Below, in pieces: positions 53,778-64,000 of a stretch of DNA of 64,000 nucleotides. Positions within the stretch are counted from its first letter, which is position 1. Each line of letters opens with the position of its first letter. The translations under genes were made by a program, and so were the position numbers. This stretch comes from Flagellimonas meishanensis (GTDB taxonomy: Bacteria > Bacteroidota > Bacteroidia > Flavobacteriales > Flavobacteriaceae), in NCBI RefSeq assembly GCF_019880545.1, contig NZ_JAINVW010000001.1:62001-126000 (forward strand). The letters run 5' to 3'. The notes under the pieces were generated by a model. That model did no database searches. It saw only the letters and a program-made list of their open reading frames with translations, and was not told where the DNA came from.

Positions 53778-55028
53778 TTAATTGAGCCCAATTTGGCTCA
53801 TCAACTTGATGCCATCATCCAGATATTCATATTGGTAGAGCACCCCATCACCCACCATGATCAGATGTGTTTCCAAAGGAATCACGTCAAATGTGATGAT
53901 ATCCTTAAAATGGTCCAATTGTATCAAATCGTTGATATCGGTCTTATCATAAACCTTGAGTCCCGAAGCTCCATCGCACACAAAAATCTTCTCATTTTGG
54001 ATACCAAGGCCGTAGGGCTCATCCATAGGGTAGGAAATGGCCAGTTCAGGATTTTCAATATCGGAAATGTCCACGATAAAAAGGCCGCTTTCCAAGGCCC
54101 CACACCCGTTCCCCCCCCTGAGGGTCACATAGGCGTAGTTGTCATCTACCACTACGGGGTCGCAGGCAGTGCCATGCTGAAATTCGGAAACAAAGGTAGG
54201 AGTCGCCGGATCTGTGATATCATAAATGTACATGCCCCGCATGCTGCCCAAGAAGAGATATTCGCCGCGATTAAAAATGGTCTCAATATCAAACCCTGCG
54301 TAAACATCCTCTAAATCCTGGGGATTTTCCAAATCGGAGATATTGAACACATTGATGTTGTGACTGTCCACGGCATACAGATAATCGGCAACTATCTTGA
54401 ACCTGGCCAAGGATCCACCCTGCCCCGTCGTACCATTGGCGGACTCGGCAATGGCAAAGCCATCAAACAGGCCCCAACCATTTCTTTGCTCAACCTCAGA
54501 AATCAACCGTCGTTCGGTCGTGGTCTCCCATCCAATGAGTATCTCATTTTCAAAATCATAATTCTCGCCTTCCACAATGTCGGCTTCAAAGGGCCAAAAG
54601 ACATTGTTGTAGAGCACATTTTCCAATCGATTCACCTGGGTGATGTTGTTAATATCTGAAATGTCCAATACCACCAAATCCATAAGGCTGTCCGCATACA
54701 GATAATCGTCCTTGGCCGAGATGTCCACATTCCCGGGAATCTTGATGAATGCTATTTTTACAGGTTGCAGCGGATTGCTGTTGTCAATCACATGTACGCC
54801 TTGGTAACGATCGTTCACAAAAATGTAATCTTTATAGGTATAGATTTTGCCTGACTCGTTAATGGGCCTGGGTGTTACGATATCGACGCTGGCGGAGAAT
54901 TCGGCCTTGCTCATGATCAACGGTCTGGCCACAAGATAGTCGGCAAATTCACCATCCCCGTTGTCATTATCACAGGCAACAAAAGAGAGTATGGTCAGGA
55001 AACACAGGAATAGGATGCTCTTTTTCAT
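53778..55028 (-). CDS. LVIVD-repeat beta-propeller lipoprotein
   Basis: A 416-residue lipoprotein, lipobox ILSFVAC (Cys about 19), followed by DNDNGDGE as in surface-exposed Bacteroidota lipoproteins. The body repeats the LVIVD pattern, for example GVHVIDNSNPLQPVK, DLVVLDISDINNITQ, NINVFNISDLENPQ, GMYIYDITDPATPTF, GLFIVDISDIENPEL, and GLKVYDKTDINDLIQ. These make a beta propeller with a ligand or protein contact face. No enzyme motif is present. Function unknown. Monocistronic, with its own terminator. Confidence 0.85.
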   Translation of the reverse strand: MKKSILFLCFLTILSFVACDNDNGDGEFADYLVARPLIMSKAEFSASVDIVTPRPINESGKIYTYKDYIFVNDRYQGVHVIDNSNPLQPVKIAFIKIPGNVDISAKDDYLYADSLMDLVVLDISDINNITQVNRLENVLYNNVFWPFEADIVEGENYDFENEILIGWETTTERRLISEVEQRNGWGLFDGFAIAESANGTTGQGGSLARFKIVADYLYAVDSHNINVFNISDLENPQDLEDVYAGFDIETIFNRGEYLFLGSMRGMYIYDITDPATPTFVSEFQHGTACDPVVVDDNYAYVTLRGGNGCGALESGLFIVDISDIENPELAISYPMDEPYGLGIQNEKIFVCDGASGLKVYDKTDINDLIQLDHFKDIITFDVIPLETHLIMVGDGVLYQYEYLDDGIKLMSQIGLN

Positions 55029-55119
55029 AATTGTTTAATTTTTTTGGATAGTTTTTTGCCATTAGATTAAAAACCTTAAACAAAGTTGCTTCGTTTTTAT
55101 CCAAATTTTAACTGCCAAA

Positions 55120-55151
55120 TTGTCACTAAAATGGAATAAGCGCTATCTTTG
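55120..55151 (+). promoter_or_regulatory. Promoter upstream of miaB
   Basis: TTG at 55120-55122 and TATCTTTG at 55144-55151 are 21 nt apart, fitting the Bacteroidota promoter consensus; the ATG is 19 nt downstream. It likely drives the miaB to secG run. Confidence 0.7.
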
Positions 55152-55169
55152 CACCCCATTACCGCTGAA

Positions 55170-56633
55170 ATGATAAAGGACGACACTGTAGAAAAAATTA
55201 TTGACGAAAGTCAACAGGGCAGCACCTTGGCCTTGGAACACAGGGAGAAGAACACGCGCAAACTCTACATCGAAAGTTATGGATGCCAGATGAACTTTTC
55301 CGATAGCGAGATCGTGGCTTCCATTTTGTCCAAGGAGGGATTCAATACCACCCAAGATTTGGCCGAGGCCGATTTGGTCTTGGTGAACACCTGTTCCATC
55401 AGGGAAAAAGCGGAGCAGACCGTGCGCAAGCGTTTGGAGAAATTCAATGCCGTGAAAAGGACCAATCCCCATATGAAGGTTGGCGTGTTGGGCTGCATGG
55501 CGGAGCGCTTGAAAAGTAAGTTCCTTGAGGAGGAAAAAATTGTGGATATGGTGGTAGGCCCTGATGCCTACAAAGACCTTCCGAACTTGATACAGGAAAT
55601 TGATGAGGGACGCAATGCGGTCAACGTTATCCTCTCCAAAGACGAGACCTATGGCGACGTGGCCCCTGTCCGTTTAAACTCAAACGGTGTTACCGCCTTT
55701 GTTTCCATTACCAGGGGCTGCGACAACATGTGCACCTTTTGTGTGGTCCCCTATACACGCGGTAGGGAACGTAGCCGGGACCCACAATCCATACTGGAAG
55801 AGGTAAACGATCTTTGGGAGAAGGGCTTCAAGGAAATCACCTTGCTTGGGCAAAATGTGGACAGCTATCTTTGGTATGGCGGTGGGTTAAAAAAGGATTT
55901 TGACAAGGCTTCCGAAATGCAAAAAGCCACATCGGTAAACTTTGCAAAACTTTTGGAACTGGTAGCCCAGGCCCAACCCAAAATGCGCATTCGTTTTTCC
56001 ACGTCCAATCCGCAGGACATGACCCTGGACGTAATCGAGGCCATGGCCAACCATGAAAATATCTGCAACTATATCCATCTGCCCGTACAAAGTGGAAGCA
56101 ATCGGATTTTGAAGGCCATGAACCGTTTGCACACCCGGGAAGAATATTTTCAGCTTATCGATAATATCCGAAGGATTATTCCCGATTGTGCCATTAGCCA
56201 GGATATGATCGCTGGATTTCCCACAGAGACCGAAGCGGATCACCAAGACACCCTGAGTCTCATGGAATATGTGAAATATGACTTTGGTTTTATGTTCGCC
56301 TATTCGGAAAGACCGGGCACTTTGGCGGCCAGAAAATTGGCTGACGATGTTCCCGAGGAAACCAAAAAGAGGCGCTTGCAGGAAATTATTGCGCTTCAAC
56401 AAAAGCACGGCCTATATCGCACCCAACAACATGTGGGCAAAGTGGAAGAAGTTCTGATTGAAGGGACTTCCAAAAAATCGGATGCCCATTGGATGGGTCG
56501 AAATTCCCAAAACACCGTGGTGGTCTTTCCAAAGGAACACTACAAGGTCGGTGATTTCGTCAACGTGAAAATAAATGACTGTACCTCGGCAACGCTGATT
56601 GGCGAAGCTGTGGAATATTCAAAGAACAACTAG
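55170..56633 (+). CDS. miaB: tRNA-2-methylthio-N6-dimethylallyladenosine synthase MiaB
   Basis: A 487-residue radical-SAM methylthiotransferase that adds the methylthio group at A37 of tRNAs reading U-starting codons. The N-terminal UPF0004 domain has cysteines in [15 protein letters not shown] and VLGCMAER. The radical-SAM cluster ligands are Cys about 184, 188 and 191 (CDNMCTFC). A TRAM domain closes the protein. The start at ATG 55170 is chosen over a TTG at 55149 because the promoter element TATCTTTG overlaps that region. It starts a plus-strand run. Confidence 0.96.
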   Translation: MIKDDTVEKIIDESQQGSTLALEHREKNTRKLYIESYGCQMNFSDSEIVASILSKEGFNTTQDLAEADLVLVNTCSIREKAEQTVRKRLEKFNAVKRTNPHMKVGVLGCMAERLKSKFLEEEKIVDMVVGPDAYKDLPNLIQEIDEGRNAVNVILSKDETYGDVAPVRLNSNGVTAFVSITRGCDNMCTFCVVPYTRGRERSRDPQSILEEVNDLWEKGFKEITLLGQNVDSYLWYGGGLKKDFDKASEMQKATSVNFAKLLELVAQAQPKMRIRFSTSNPQDMTLDVIEAMANHENICNYIHLPVQSGSNRILKAMNRLHTREEYFQLIDNIRRIIPDCAISQDMIAGFPTETEADHQDTLSLMEYVKYDFGFMFAYSERPGTLAARKLADDVPEETKKRRLQEIIALQQKHGLYRTQQHVGKVEEVLIEGTSKKSDAHWMGRNSQNTVVVFPKEHYKVGDFVNVKINDCTSATLIGEAVEYSKNN

Positions 56634-56636
56634 GAT

Positions 56637-57908
56637 ATGGAAAGTGTTCAGTCCATAAAACAACGGTTTGAGCTCATTGGCAACGATGTTAAGCTGAACC
56701 GTGCCCTGGAAAAGGCCATTCAGGTGGCCCCAACCGATATTTCGGTGCTGGTTACGGGAGAAAGTGGTGTGGGCAAGGAGGCCATTCCCAAAATAATACA
56801 TTCCCTTTCACATCGAAAACATGCCAAATACATCGCAGTAAACTGTGGGGCAATTCCGGAAGGAACCATCGACAGTGAGCTTTTTGGGCATGAAAAAGGA
56901 GCCTTTACCGGTGCCACCCAAACCCGCAGTGGGTATTTTGAGGTAGCCGATGGAGGCACCATCTTTCTCGATGAAGTGGGAGAACTCCCCCTAACAACGC
57001 AGGTAAGATTGCTGCGGGTTCTGGAGAATGGGGAATTCCTAAAAGTGGGGTCTTCACAGGTTCAAAAAACCGATGTGCGGATCGTGGCAGCGACAAACAT
57101 AAATATGTTTGAGGCCATCAAAAAGGAAAAGTTCCGCGAAGACCTTTATTATAGGTTGAGCACGGTGGAAATTGGCATCCCCCCGCTGCGTGAACGAAAG
57201 GAGGACATCCACCTATTGTTTAGAAAATTTGCATCGGATTTTGGTCAGAAATACAAAATGCCCACCATCCGTTTGGAAGAGGATGCAGTGCAATTACTGC
57301 TGAAATACCGATGGCCCGGAAACATAAGGCAACTGCGAAACATAGCCGAACAGATTTCGGTTTTGGAGGAAAACAGGAATATTTCCGCCATCACACTTAA
57401 CGGTTATCTGCCCCACGCGAACGACTCCAACCTGCCCGCCGTTATAAATCAATCCAAAAAGGAAAGTGATTTTAGCAACGAACGGGAAATTCTTTACAAA
57501 GTCTTGTTCGATATGAAAAGTGATCTTAACGATCTCAAAAAACTTACGCTGGAGCTTTTGAAACATGATGATTCGGAAAAAGTGCAGGAGGAAAATGAAA
57601 CCTTGATCCGTAAAATATATGGAAATGGCAATGACATAACCGCTGCCGACGATGAAGCGGAAGTATTGCATTTGCCACAGCCCGTAGTGGACGCCGCAGA
57701 GGCTGTCCCCTCCATGCAAACCCAGGAGGACAGGTACCACTTTGCCGAGGAAATTGAAGAAGAAGAAACCCTATCTTTACAGGAAAAGGAAATAGAGCTC
57801 ATTAAAAAAGCACTGGACAGGAACCGGGGAAAACGAAAGGCCGCTGCAACCGAGCTGGGCATTTCGGAGCGCACACTATATCGAAAAATAAAGCAATACG
57901 ATCTATAA
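56637..57908 (+). CDS. Sigma-54-dependent transcriptional activator, no receiver domain
   Basis: A 423-residue AAA+ bacterial enhancer-binding protein. Walker A is GESGVGKE near residue 41; GAFTGA, which contacts sigma-54, is at about residues 88-93; Walker B reads TIFLDEVGEL. A C-terminal Fis-type helix-turn-helix (GISERTLYRKIKQYDL) binds enhancer DNA. The AAA+ domain begins almost at the N-terminus, so there is no receiver or PAS sensory domain. The stretch 265-385 is acidic and linker-like. It is 3 nt after miaB. A sigma-54-like promoter lies nearby before groES, though control is only inferred. Confidence 0.92.
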   Translation: MESVQSIKQRFELIGNDVKLNRALEKAIQVAPTDISVLVTGESGVGKEAIPKIIHSLSHRKHAKYIAVNCGAIPEGTIDSELFGHEKGAFTGATQTRSGYFEVADGGTIFLDEVGELPLTTQVRLLRVLENGEFLKVGSSQVQKTDVRIVAATNINMFEAIKKEKFREDLYYRLSTVEIGIPPLRERKEDIHLLFRKFASDFGQKYKMPTIRLEEDAVQLLLKYRWPGNIRQLRNIAEQISVLEENRNISAITLNGYLPHANDSNLPAVINQSKKESDFSNEREILYKVLFDMKSDLNDLKKLTLELLKHDDSEKVQEENETLIRKIYGNGNDITAADDEAEVLHLPQPVVDAAEAVPSMQTQEDRYHFAEEIEEEETLSLQEKEIELIKKALDRNRGKRKAAATELGISERTLYRKIKQYDL

Positions 57909-57937
57909 AAGGCCATCGTTCCATAAGCATGATATTA

Positions 57938-58456
57938 ATGAAAAGACACAGGTTGAAAATTGGAATACTGGGATTGATACTATCTTTTTACGGCTGTGGG
58001 GCATACAATTTTTCAGGTGCCGACATTGGCACCGCGGAAACCTTTCAGGTTAACTTTTTCCAGAATTATGCCGATCAAACACCCGGGTCAACCATTGAAC
58101 CAGGGCTGGACCGGGATTTTACATTGGCACTGCAAGATCTTATCCTCAATCTCACGAGCCTTTCCCTAACCGGAAGCAATGGAGATCTGTTGTACGAGGG
58201 TGAAATTGTGGAATACAAGGTGGTGCCCATGACGGCCACCGCTGACCAGCGTACCGCCCAAAACCGACTTACCATGGGTGTGAACGTGCGTTTTTTTAAC
58301 AAAACCAAGGACGATGCCGATTTTGAGCGCCGTTTTTCCTTCTTTTTTGATTTTGACGCCGCATCCTCCTTAACTTCGGTCCAGGCCCAGGCACACGAGG
58401 AAATCTTTGAACGTTTGACCCAGGATATTTTTAACGCCTCACTTGGAAATTGGTAG
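57938..58456 (+). CDS. lptE: LPS-assembly lipoprotein LptE
   Basis: A 172-residue lipoprotein that plugs LptD and helps to insert lipopolysaccharide into the outer membrane. The start is ATG 57938 (MKRHRLKIGILGLIL); ATG 57929 is possible. The lipobox is LSFYGCGAYNFSG (Cys about 20). Family-typical parts are FQVNFFQNYA, LDRDFTLALQDLI, YEGEIVEYKVVPM and the terminal FERLTQDIFNASLGNW. It follows the activator by 29 nt and overlaps no gene; 4 nt separate it from the next. Confidence 0.9.
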   Translation: MKRHRLKIGILGLILSFYGCGAYNFSGADIGTAETFQVNFFQNYADQTPGSTIEPGLDRDFTLALQDLILNLTSLSLTGSNGDLLYEGEIVEYKVVPMTATADQRTAQNRLTMGVNVRFFNKTKDDADFERRFSFFFDFDAASSLTSVQAQAHEEIFERLTQDIFNASLGNW

Positions 58457-58460
58457 TCCC

Positions 58461-59348
58461 ATGAACGTATCCGATTTTTTACATATTCTGAACAAATCGA
58501 ACACCATACTGTCCCCCCAGCAGACCAGGGAACTTGAGGACATATTGGAGGAATATCCCTACTTTCAAGCTGCAAGGGCGCTGCACTTGAAGGGCCTAAA
58601 AAACTTGGACAGCTATAAATACAACAATGCCCTTAAGGTCACTGCCGCCTATACCGCAGATCGGGACACGCTTTTTGATTATATCACTTCCCAAGAATTT
58701 GTGCAAAACAACATAGCGGATACCATCTCAGGCAAAACGGCCAAACTGGAGGATCAAAATGCAGTTTCTGAGGAAATTGAACCCAATCCCGAAGCGGCAA
58801 CCATTCAAGGGGAATCCGAAGAAGCGCTGCCACAGAACATCCATGATGCCGAAAAAATCCTGAATCCAAAGCTCTTCAGTTCAAAAAACCCAGAGGATTC
58901 CTCGGAGGCTTCCACAGTCGCTAAAGAACCCGATCCCGAGGAAGACCTACAGTTGGGAAAGCCGCTTCCGTTTACCAAAAAGGAAAAACACTCCTTTACC
59001 GAGTGGCTGCAACTGACCAACAAGAAAAAAATGGCAACTCCCGAAAGCTCGCCGGAAGAAAGGCTGGAAAAAAAGCAAAAGTTTGATCTGTTGGACAAGT
59101 TCATCGAGAACAACCCCAAGATTTTGCCAACGGAAAAAATCAAGGCAAAAGTGAACATCAAGGAGTCGACCAAAATTGACAAAAATGAGCTGATGACCGA
59201 AACTTTGGCCAAGGTGTATCTGGAGCAAAAAAAGTACAAAAAAGCCATTCAGGCATTCAAAATTTTGCGTTTGAAATATCCAGAAAAAAGTGGTTTCTTT
59301 GCAGACCAAATTCAGGCGGTGAAAAAGCTGCAGAACGAAAAAGATTGA
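58461..59348 (+). CDS. TPR-like protein of unknown function
   Basis: A 295-residue acidic protein. The N-terminal 90 residues are helical (LHILNKSNTILSPQQTREL, FQAARALHLKGLKNLDS). A long charged low-complexity middle follows. The C-terminus has a TPR-like pair (LMTETLAKVYLEQKKYKKAIQAF, LKYPEKSGFFADQIQAVKKL). The start is ATG 58461, four bases after the lptE stop. The gene is between lptE and secG and is often found there in Flavobacteria, suggesting an envelope or secretion role; the exact function is unknown. Confidence 0.8.
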   Translation: MNVSDFLHILNKSNTILSPQQTRELEDILEEYPYFQAARALHLKGLKNLDSYKYNNALKVTAAYTADRDTLFDYITSQEFVQNNIADTISGKTAKLEDQNAVSEEIEPNPEAATIQGESEEALPQNIHDAEKILNPKLFSSKNPEDSSEASTVAKEPDPEEDLQLGKPLPFTKKEKHSFTEWLQLTNKKKMATPESSPEERLEKKQKFDLLDKFIENNPKILPTEKIKAKVNIKESTKIDKNELMTETLAKVYLEQKKYKKAIQAFKILRLKYPEKSGFFADQIQAVKKLQNEKD

Positions 59349-59356
59349 ATTAAGCA

Positions 59357-59716
59357 ATGAGCACATTTACCATTTTTTTGATCCTGATCATTATTGTATG
59401 CCTTTTGTTGGTTTTGGTCATTATGGTCCAAAATCCCAAAGGTGGTGGGCTTTCCTCCTCATTTGGTGGAGGTGGCAACCAGATTGTGGGTGGTGTTAAG
59501 AAAACCGGGGACTTTTTGGATAAAAGCACCTGGACCCTTGCCACATTATTGATCGTGTTGATCTTACTGTCCAACGTATCCTTAAAAGGAAGCTACAGTC
59601 AAGCGGAATCCAAATTGCTCCAGGGTGATGATACCGAAACAACGGTGCCGGAAGAAGTGCCAGAACAACTTCCTCCTGCAGACAATACGGCAAACCCAGC
59701 GGATACCATCAATTGA
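59357..59716 (+). CDS. secG: Preprotein translocase subunit SecG
   Basis: A 119-residue inner-membrane protein that supports SecYE translocation. It has two transmembrane helices (residues 3-22 and 56-74) around the conserved cytoplasmic loop VQNPKGGGLSSSFGGG. The C-terminal tail of about 40 residues is acidic and proline-rich, longer than in Proteobacteria but usual in this phylum. Eight nt follow the TPR-like gene stop, so the two are in one operon. A terminator follows. Confidence 0.93.
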   Translation: MSTFTIFLILIIIVCLLLVLVIMVQNPKGGGLSSSFGGGGNQIVGGVKKTGDFLDKSTWTLATLLIVLILLSNVSLKGSYSQAESKLLQGDDTETTVPEEVPEQLPPADNTANPADTIN

Positions 59717-59738
59717 TATAATGAACAACAAGCATCCA

Positions 59739-59771
59739 AAATGCCAGTTTGAATGACAAGCTGGCATTTTT
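59739..59771 (+). terminator. Terminator after secG
   Basis: AATGCCAG/CTGGCATT stem with a 14-nt loop and a run of five T, 23 nt after the secG stop. Confidence 0.75.
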
Positions 59772-59799
59772 GCTTTCCAGAATGTCAGTTTTTGGGCAA

Positions 59800-59815
59800 T
59801 GGCATAATTTCTGCC
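59800..59815 (+). promoter_or_regulatory. Sigma-54-like promoter upstream of groES
   Basis: TGGCATAATTTCTGCC contains GG, ten bases, then GC, the invariant spacing of -24/-12 promoters (consensus TGGCAC-N5-TTGCA). The ATG of groES is 47 nt downstream. A dyad TGTCA-type motif lies upstream at 59782. Confidence 0.55.
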
Positions 59816-59861
59816 AACATGATTGGAGAATTTTAAAAACAAATACCTAAAAATTAAAAAT

Positions 59862-60140
59862 ATGGCTAAAGTAAATATCAAACCATTGGCTGATAGGGTT
59901 CTTGTGGAACCTGCAGCAGCCGAGACCAAGACAGCTTCAGGTATCATTATTCCAGATACTGCAAAGGAAAAGCCCCAAAAGGGAAAGGTGGTAGCGGTAG
60001 GTCCAGGTACCAAGGATGAACCGATCACTGTAAAAGTTGGCGATATGGTCCTATACGGAAAATATGCCGGTACCGAGTTGAAACTGGACGGTGTGGATTA
60101 TTTGATCATGCGCGAAAGCGACATTTTAGCAATTGTTTAA
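59862..60140 (+). CDS. groES: Co-chaperonin GroES
   Basis: A 92-residue co-chaperonin that caps GroEL. The start at ATG 59862 ([17 protein letters not shown]) is the normal beginning; the longer frame from 59823 is in the untranslated leader. The mobile loop reads [18 protein letters not shown]. It ends in [11 protein letters not shown]. It is followed by groEL after 21 nt, as in nearly all bacteria. Confidence 0.97.
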   Translation: MAKVNIKPLADRVLVEPAAAETKTASGIIIPDTAKEKPQKGKVVAVGPGTKDEPITVKVGDMVLYGKYAGTELKLDGVDYLIMRESDILAIV

Positions 60141-60158
60141 TTCAAAAAAATCAACTAG

Positions 60159-61790
<1,632 letters not shown>

Positions 61791-61814
61791 TCTTTTGGGA
61801 AACAACAATAAAAG

Positions 61815-61840
61815 ACCGCACCAATTGGTGCGGTTTTTTT
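61815..61840 (+). terminator. Terminator after groEL
   Basis: Perfect 8-bp stem ACCGCACC/GGTGCGGT, tetraloop AATT, then seven T; usable from both directions for the convergent HMA-MauE gene. Confidence 0.9.
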
Positions 61841-62549
61841 ATATCAACAGCATCCAAAAAGCCATGACCAACATGATGGCATTCTCAATAAAGGTAGCCT
61901 CCGTCATGGGAAGATTGAGTGCGGTTCCCAGACATGCGCAACGGATACTTTTCTTGTCCAACAAAGTTTTGGTCACGCCAAAGGTGGTGATCCCCAATAT
62001 GACTATCGTGGCAATCAATGCAAACTGAACCTGTATGCGCCTCAAAAACAATAGCCCCAGGCCCAACTCAATAAAGGGATAAACCCAGCCATAGGCAGGA
62101 ACCATTTTTGCCAATGGATCATACATACGGAAGCTATCGGGAAAGCCTTTCAAATCCAAGAACTTGAAGAAACTGAACACAATATAGAACAGTCCCATGA
62201 AATCCAGCATGGCCTCGGACAAGTTCCAATCTTTGTAATGCAACAAAAATGCTGCTGCAAATAGGTAGGCAAAAATCAAAAAGAGGGGTCGTAGCTGCAT
62301 CCATTTTGATTCTTCCTTTGGAAAGGACATTTCCATAGCATGATTACCTTTCTCGCTGATGCCGTATTTTTCGGGCAAGGAGGATCTCAGCTTTTGAAGG
62401 GGAACGTGCTTAGCCATAACAATTTCAGCCTCACCTTTTTCCAAATTCACTTGTACCTCTTGAACATCATCAACCTGTGACAATTTTTCCTGCACCGAGG
62501 CCACACAGTTTTGACATGTCATCCCGGTTATTGAATATATATGCTTCAT
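61839..62549 (-). CDS. HMA domain-MauE/DoxX-like fusion membrane protein
   Basis: A 236-residue protein. Residues 1-70 form a heavy-metal-associated domain with the metal-binding GMTCQNC. Residues 90-236 carry four hydrophobic helices of the MauE type, with the conserved arrangement YDPLAKMVPAYGWVYPFIELGLG and a Cys pair in IRCACLGTALN. The arrangement resembles a metal-capturing domain joined to a membrane transfer or redox protein, as in copper or mercury handling. Its start abuts the stop of the preceding HMA gene. The transport role is inference. Confidence 0.82.
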   Translation of the reverse strand: MKHIYSITGMTCQNCVASVQEKLSQVDDVQEVQVNLEKGEAEIVMAKHVPLQKLRSSLPEKYGISEKGNHAMEMSFPKEESKWMQLRPLFLIFAYLFAAAFLLHYKDWNLSEAMLDFMGLFYIVFSFFKFLDLKGFPDSFRMYDPLAKMVPAYGWVYPFIELGLGLLFLRRIQVQFALIATIVILGITTFGVTKTLLDKKSIRCACLGTALNLPMTEATFIENAIMLVMAFWMLLI

Positions 62550-62918
62550 CTAGTGTTTCATTTGATGGTGTTTGCTGTCGTCAGTGTCATCTTCCCTGTA
62601 TTTACAGCAAGGATGTATCCCATCATAGGCTTCTTGGGTGGCCTTCAGTTCCTTGGTGTCGTGGCCCACTTCGGCCAATGCCATTTTTATCTCCATCGGG
62701 TTCGTTTTCCGTTCATCCACCACAAGCGACAATTGGTGTGTGGGAATGTCCCAAAGGGCATACTTGACCCCGGGCACGTTCAGGGCCGCTTTTTCAATGC
62801 GCACCTTGCACATTTCGCATTTGCCATCCACCTCGAAGGCCATTTTCTTATTCTTTTGTTGCGCCATGCCCATCATGGAACCCAAAAAACATATTATAAT
62901 TAAAAGGCGTGTCTTCAT
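62550..62918 (-). CDS. Secreted heavy-metal-associated (HMA) domain protein
   Basis: A 122-residue exported protein with a signal peptide ending near residue 20 (LGSMMGMAQQ). The HMA fold carries GKCEMCKVRIEKAA with a CxxC pair near residue 35. The C-terminus adds a second cysteine pair (PCC) and a His-rich end (DSKHHQMKH), suggesting copper binding. It sits between a TonB-dependent receptor (19 nt) and the HMA-MauE gene, all in one direction, as a likely periplasmic metal shuttle. Confidence 0.85.
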   Translation of the reverse strand: MKTRLLIIICFLGSMMGMAQQKNKKMAFEVDGKCEMCKVRIEKAALNVPGVKYALWDIPTHQLSLVVDERKTNPMEIKMALAEVGHDTKELKATQEAYDGIHPCCKYREDDTDDSKHHQMKH

Positions 62919-62937
62919 CTTTATAGGTATTTAATAT

Positions 62938-64000
62938 TCAGGATTTAAATCTAAAGCCCATATAGAGCATTCTTCCAAAAATTGGTGCGTACACAATGGT
63001 AGTGTCAAAATTTGTTCCGAAAGGGTCGTCCGCTCCCAAAATGGGATTGGGTTGCATAAAATTAGTCAAATTCTCGCCCCCGACATATACCTCGAATTTA
63101 TTGGAAAAAACCTTGGTCACCTGTGCGTTCATCAGCGAGTAACCGTCTACAAAATCTTCCAATTGCAACTTCGCTGGATTGGTGTCGGTACTGGGTAACC
63201 GCTGTTGTCCCAAGACATGCAGGGTATAATCAAACCGCCATTGCGATCCATTCTCCCTTGGAGCGGTGTTATATCCCAAATTGGCAAAATAACGATGCTC
63301 TGCCTGAAGCGGTTTCTGCAACAGTCCTATTTGAAAATCAGTTTTCACATCATAATATTTATAAGCGGTCCTGAGCTCAACCCTCGGTATAATCTCGTGG
63401 TTCAATTCTACCTGAAGGCTGTTGGCAAAACTTTTGCCGTCCAAATTGGTGAACCTGACCTCTCTAGGGTTTTCCCAATCGACCACTACTTGGTTTTCAA
63501 AATCAGTTCTATAAAAATCCATTGAAAAATCTCCTGGGCGTTCAAACAATAGAAATTTTTGTATGAATCCGAAACCGAAATTAACCGCCTTCTCTGGATC
63601 AAATCCGTAAATATTTCCTCCGTTTCCAATAAGTTGGATGTTTCTTGCGGAAGCGAACATTCTTTGGTTTTCAGCAAAAATATTGGCCGCCCTTCGCCCC
63701 AATCCAAAGGAACCTCTTAGGCTGGCCTTTTCCCATGGTGTATAACGAACATGCAACCTGGGTGTAAAAAAATTGCCCAGTCTATTGTGTGTATCGAACC
63801 TGAGCCCTGCCGTGAGGCTCAATTTTTCCAAATTGGTGTAGCTGTACTCAAAAAAGGCGCCAGCAGACCGGTCTGTCCTTGAGAATGGCTGTCCGCTCAC
63901 CGATTCGTCGTACCCATCATAGGCAACGGCAATCCCTGTTTTGAAATTGTGCTTGGTATTTCCTAAAATGGAGTTGAAAATCAAATTGGAATAGAAACTC
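62938..64000 (-). CDS. TonB-dependent outer-membrane receptor, C-terminal part (cut by window end)
   Basis: The frame is open past the window edge, so the N-terminal plug and signal lie outside; the TTG at 63984 is not a real start. The visible 350 or so residues are beta-barrel strands: YSYTNLEKLSLTAGLRFD, TPRLHVRYTPWEKASLRGS, GFGLGRRAANIFAENQR, and the terminal aromatic strand FGRMLYMGFRFK. It is probably for a metal or metal chelate, judging from the two HMA-domain genes downstream, perhaps copper. Confidence 0.87.
   Translation of the reverse strand, partial: SFYSNLIFNSILGNTKHNFKTGIAVAYDGYDESVSGQPFSRTDRSAGAFFEYSYTNLEKLSLTAGLRFDTHNRLGNFFTPRLHVRYTPWEKASLRGSFGLGRRAANIFAENQRMFASARNIQLIGNGGNIYGFDPEKAVNFGFGFIQKFLLFERPGDFSMDFYRTDFENQVVVDWENPREVRFTNLDGKSFANSLQVELNHEIIPRVELRTAYKYYDVKTDFQIGLLQKPLQAEHRYFANLGYNTAPRENGSQWRFDYTLHVLGQQRLPSTDTNPAKLQLEDFVDGYSLMNAQVTKVFSNKFEVYVGGENLTNFMQPNPILGADDPFGTNFDTTIVYAPIFGRMLYMGFRFKS

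Noticed and set aside
59755..59790. Additional sigma-54 promoter in CTGGCATTTTTGC
   Set aside because: The spacing between GG and GC is 7 nt, not 10, and the sequence is the 3' arm of the secG terminator.

Overview
The window comes from a member of the Bacteroidota, most likely a marine gliding Flavobacteriaceae. The evidence is the gldK-gldL-gldM-gldN block (type IX secretion and gliding motor), a SusC/SusD pair, Bacteroidota-type promoters (TTG/TTTG, about 21 nt, TAnnTTTG) and AraC-type regulators with multi-pass membrane N-termini. I cannot fix the genus from the sequence alone.

Layout. 1-5298: an alpha-2-macroglobulin gene (cut by the window edge) followed by pbpC. 5334-7021: an AT-rich islet of three small envelope genes. 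7052-11176: housekeeping genes der and era, an unknown membrane protein and an AGCS-type Na+/amino-acid symporter. 11289-11361: an initiator tRNA-Met. 11331-31103: a genomic island of about 19.7 kb bounded by a 33-bp perfect direct repeat of the 3' end of that tRNA. It carries small accessory enzymes (two GNATs, SRPBCC, YciI, LysE exporter, alpha/beta hydrolase), small regulators, a SusC/SusD/cysteine-rich lipoprotein operon, two AraC-type regulators around an S41-like protein, and decayed pieces (a DJ-1/PfpI remnant and an IS3-family transposase remnant). I recognise no integrase in it.

31247-44149: core genome again, with an AraC regulator related to the island copies, two secreted lipocalin-like proteins, a TolC/RND/adaptor efflux operon, an LRR protein, an ABC-F ATPase, a DUF983 protein and a FAD oxidoreductase. 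44340-45029: a single unknown gene in a cassette-like setting, with a large imperfect palindrome on one side and inverted copies of a 10-bp motif on both. 45222-53660: gldN, gldM, gldL, gldK, an arginase-fold protein that has lost metal ligands, and topA, all on the minus strand. 53778-55028: an LVIVD beta-propeller lipoprotein. 55170-61790: a plus-strand run of miaB, a sigma-54 activator, lptE, a TPR-like protein, secG, then groES-groEL behind a sigma-54-like promoter. 61839-64000: a probable copper/heavy-metal cluster on the minus strand (TonB-dependent receptor, secreted HMA protein, HMA-MauE fusion), cut by the window end.

The most notable structures are the island at the initiator tRNA, the cassette-like element near 44.3-45.0 kb, the structured leader and direct repeats upstream of susC, and the pseudo-arginase between gldK and topA. 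All protein functions are assigned by reading motifs; no database search was run.
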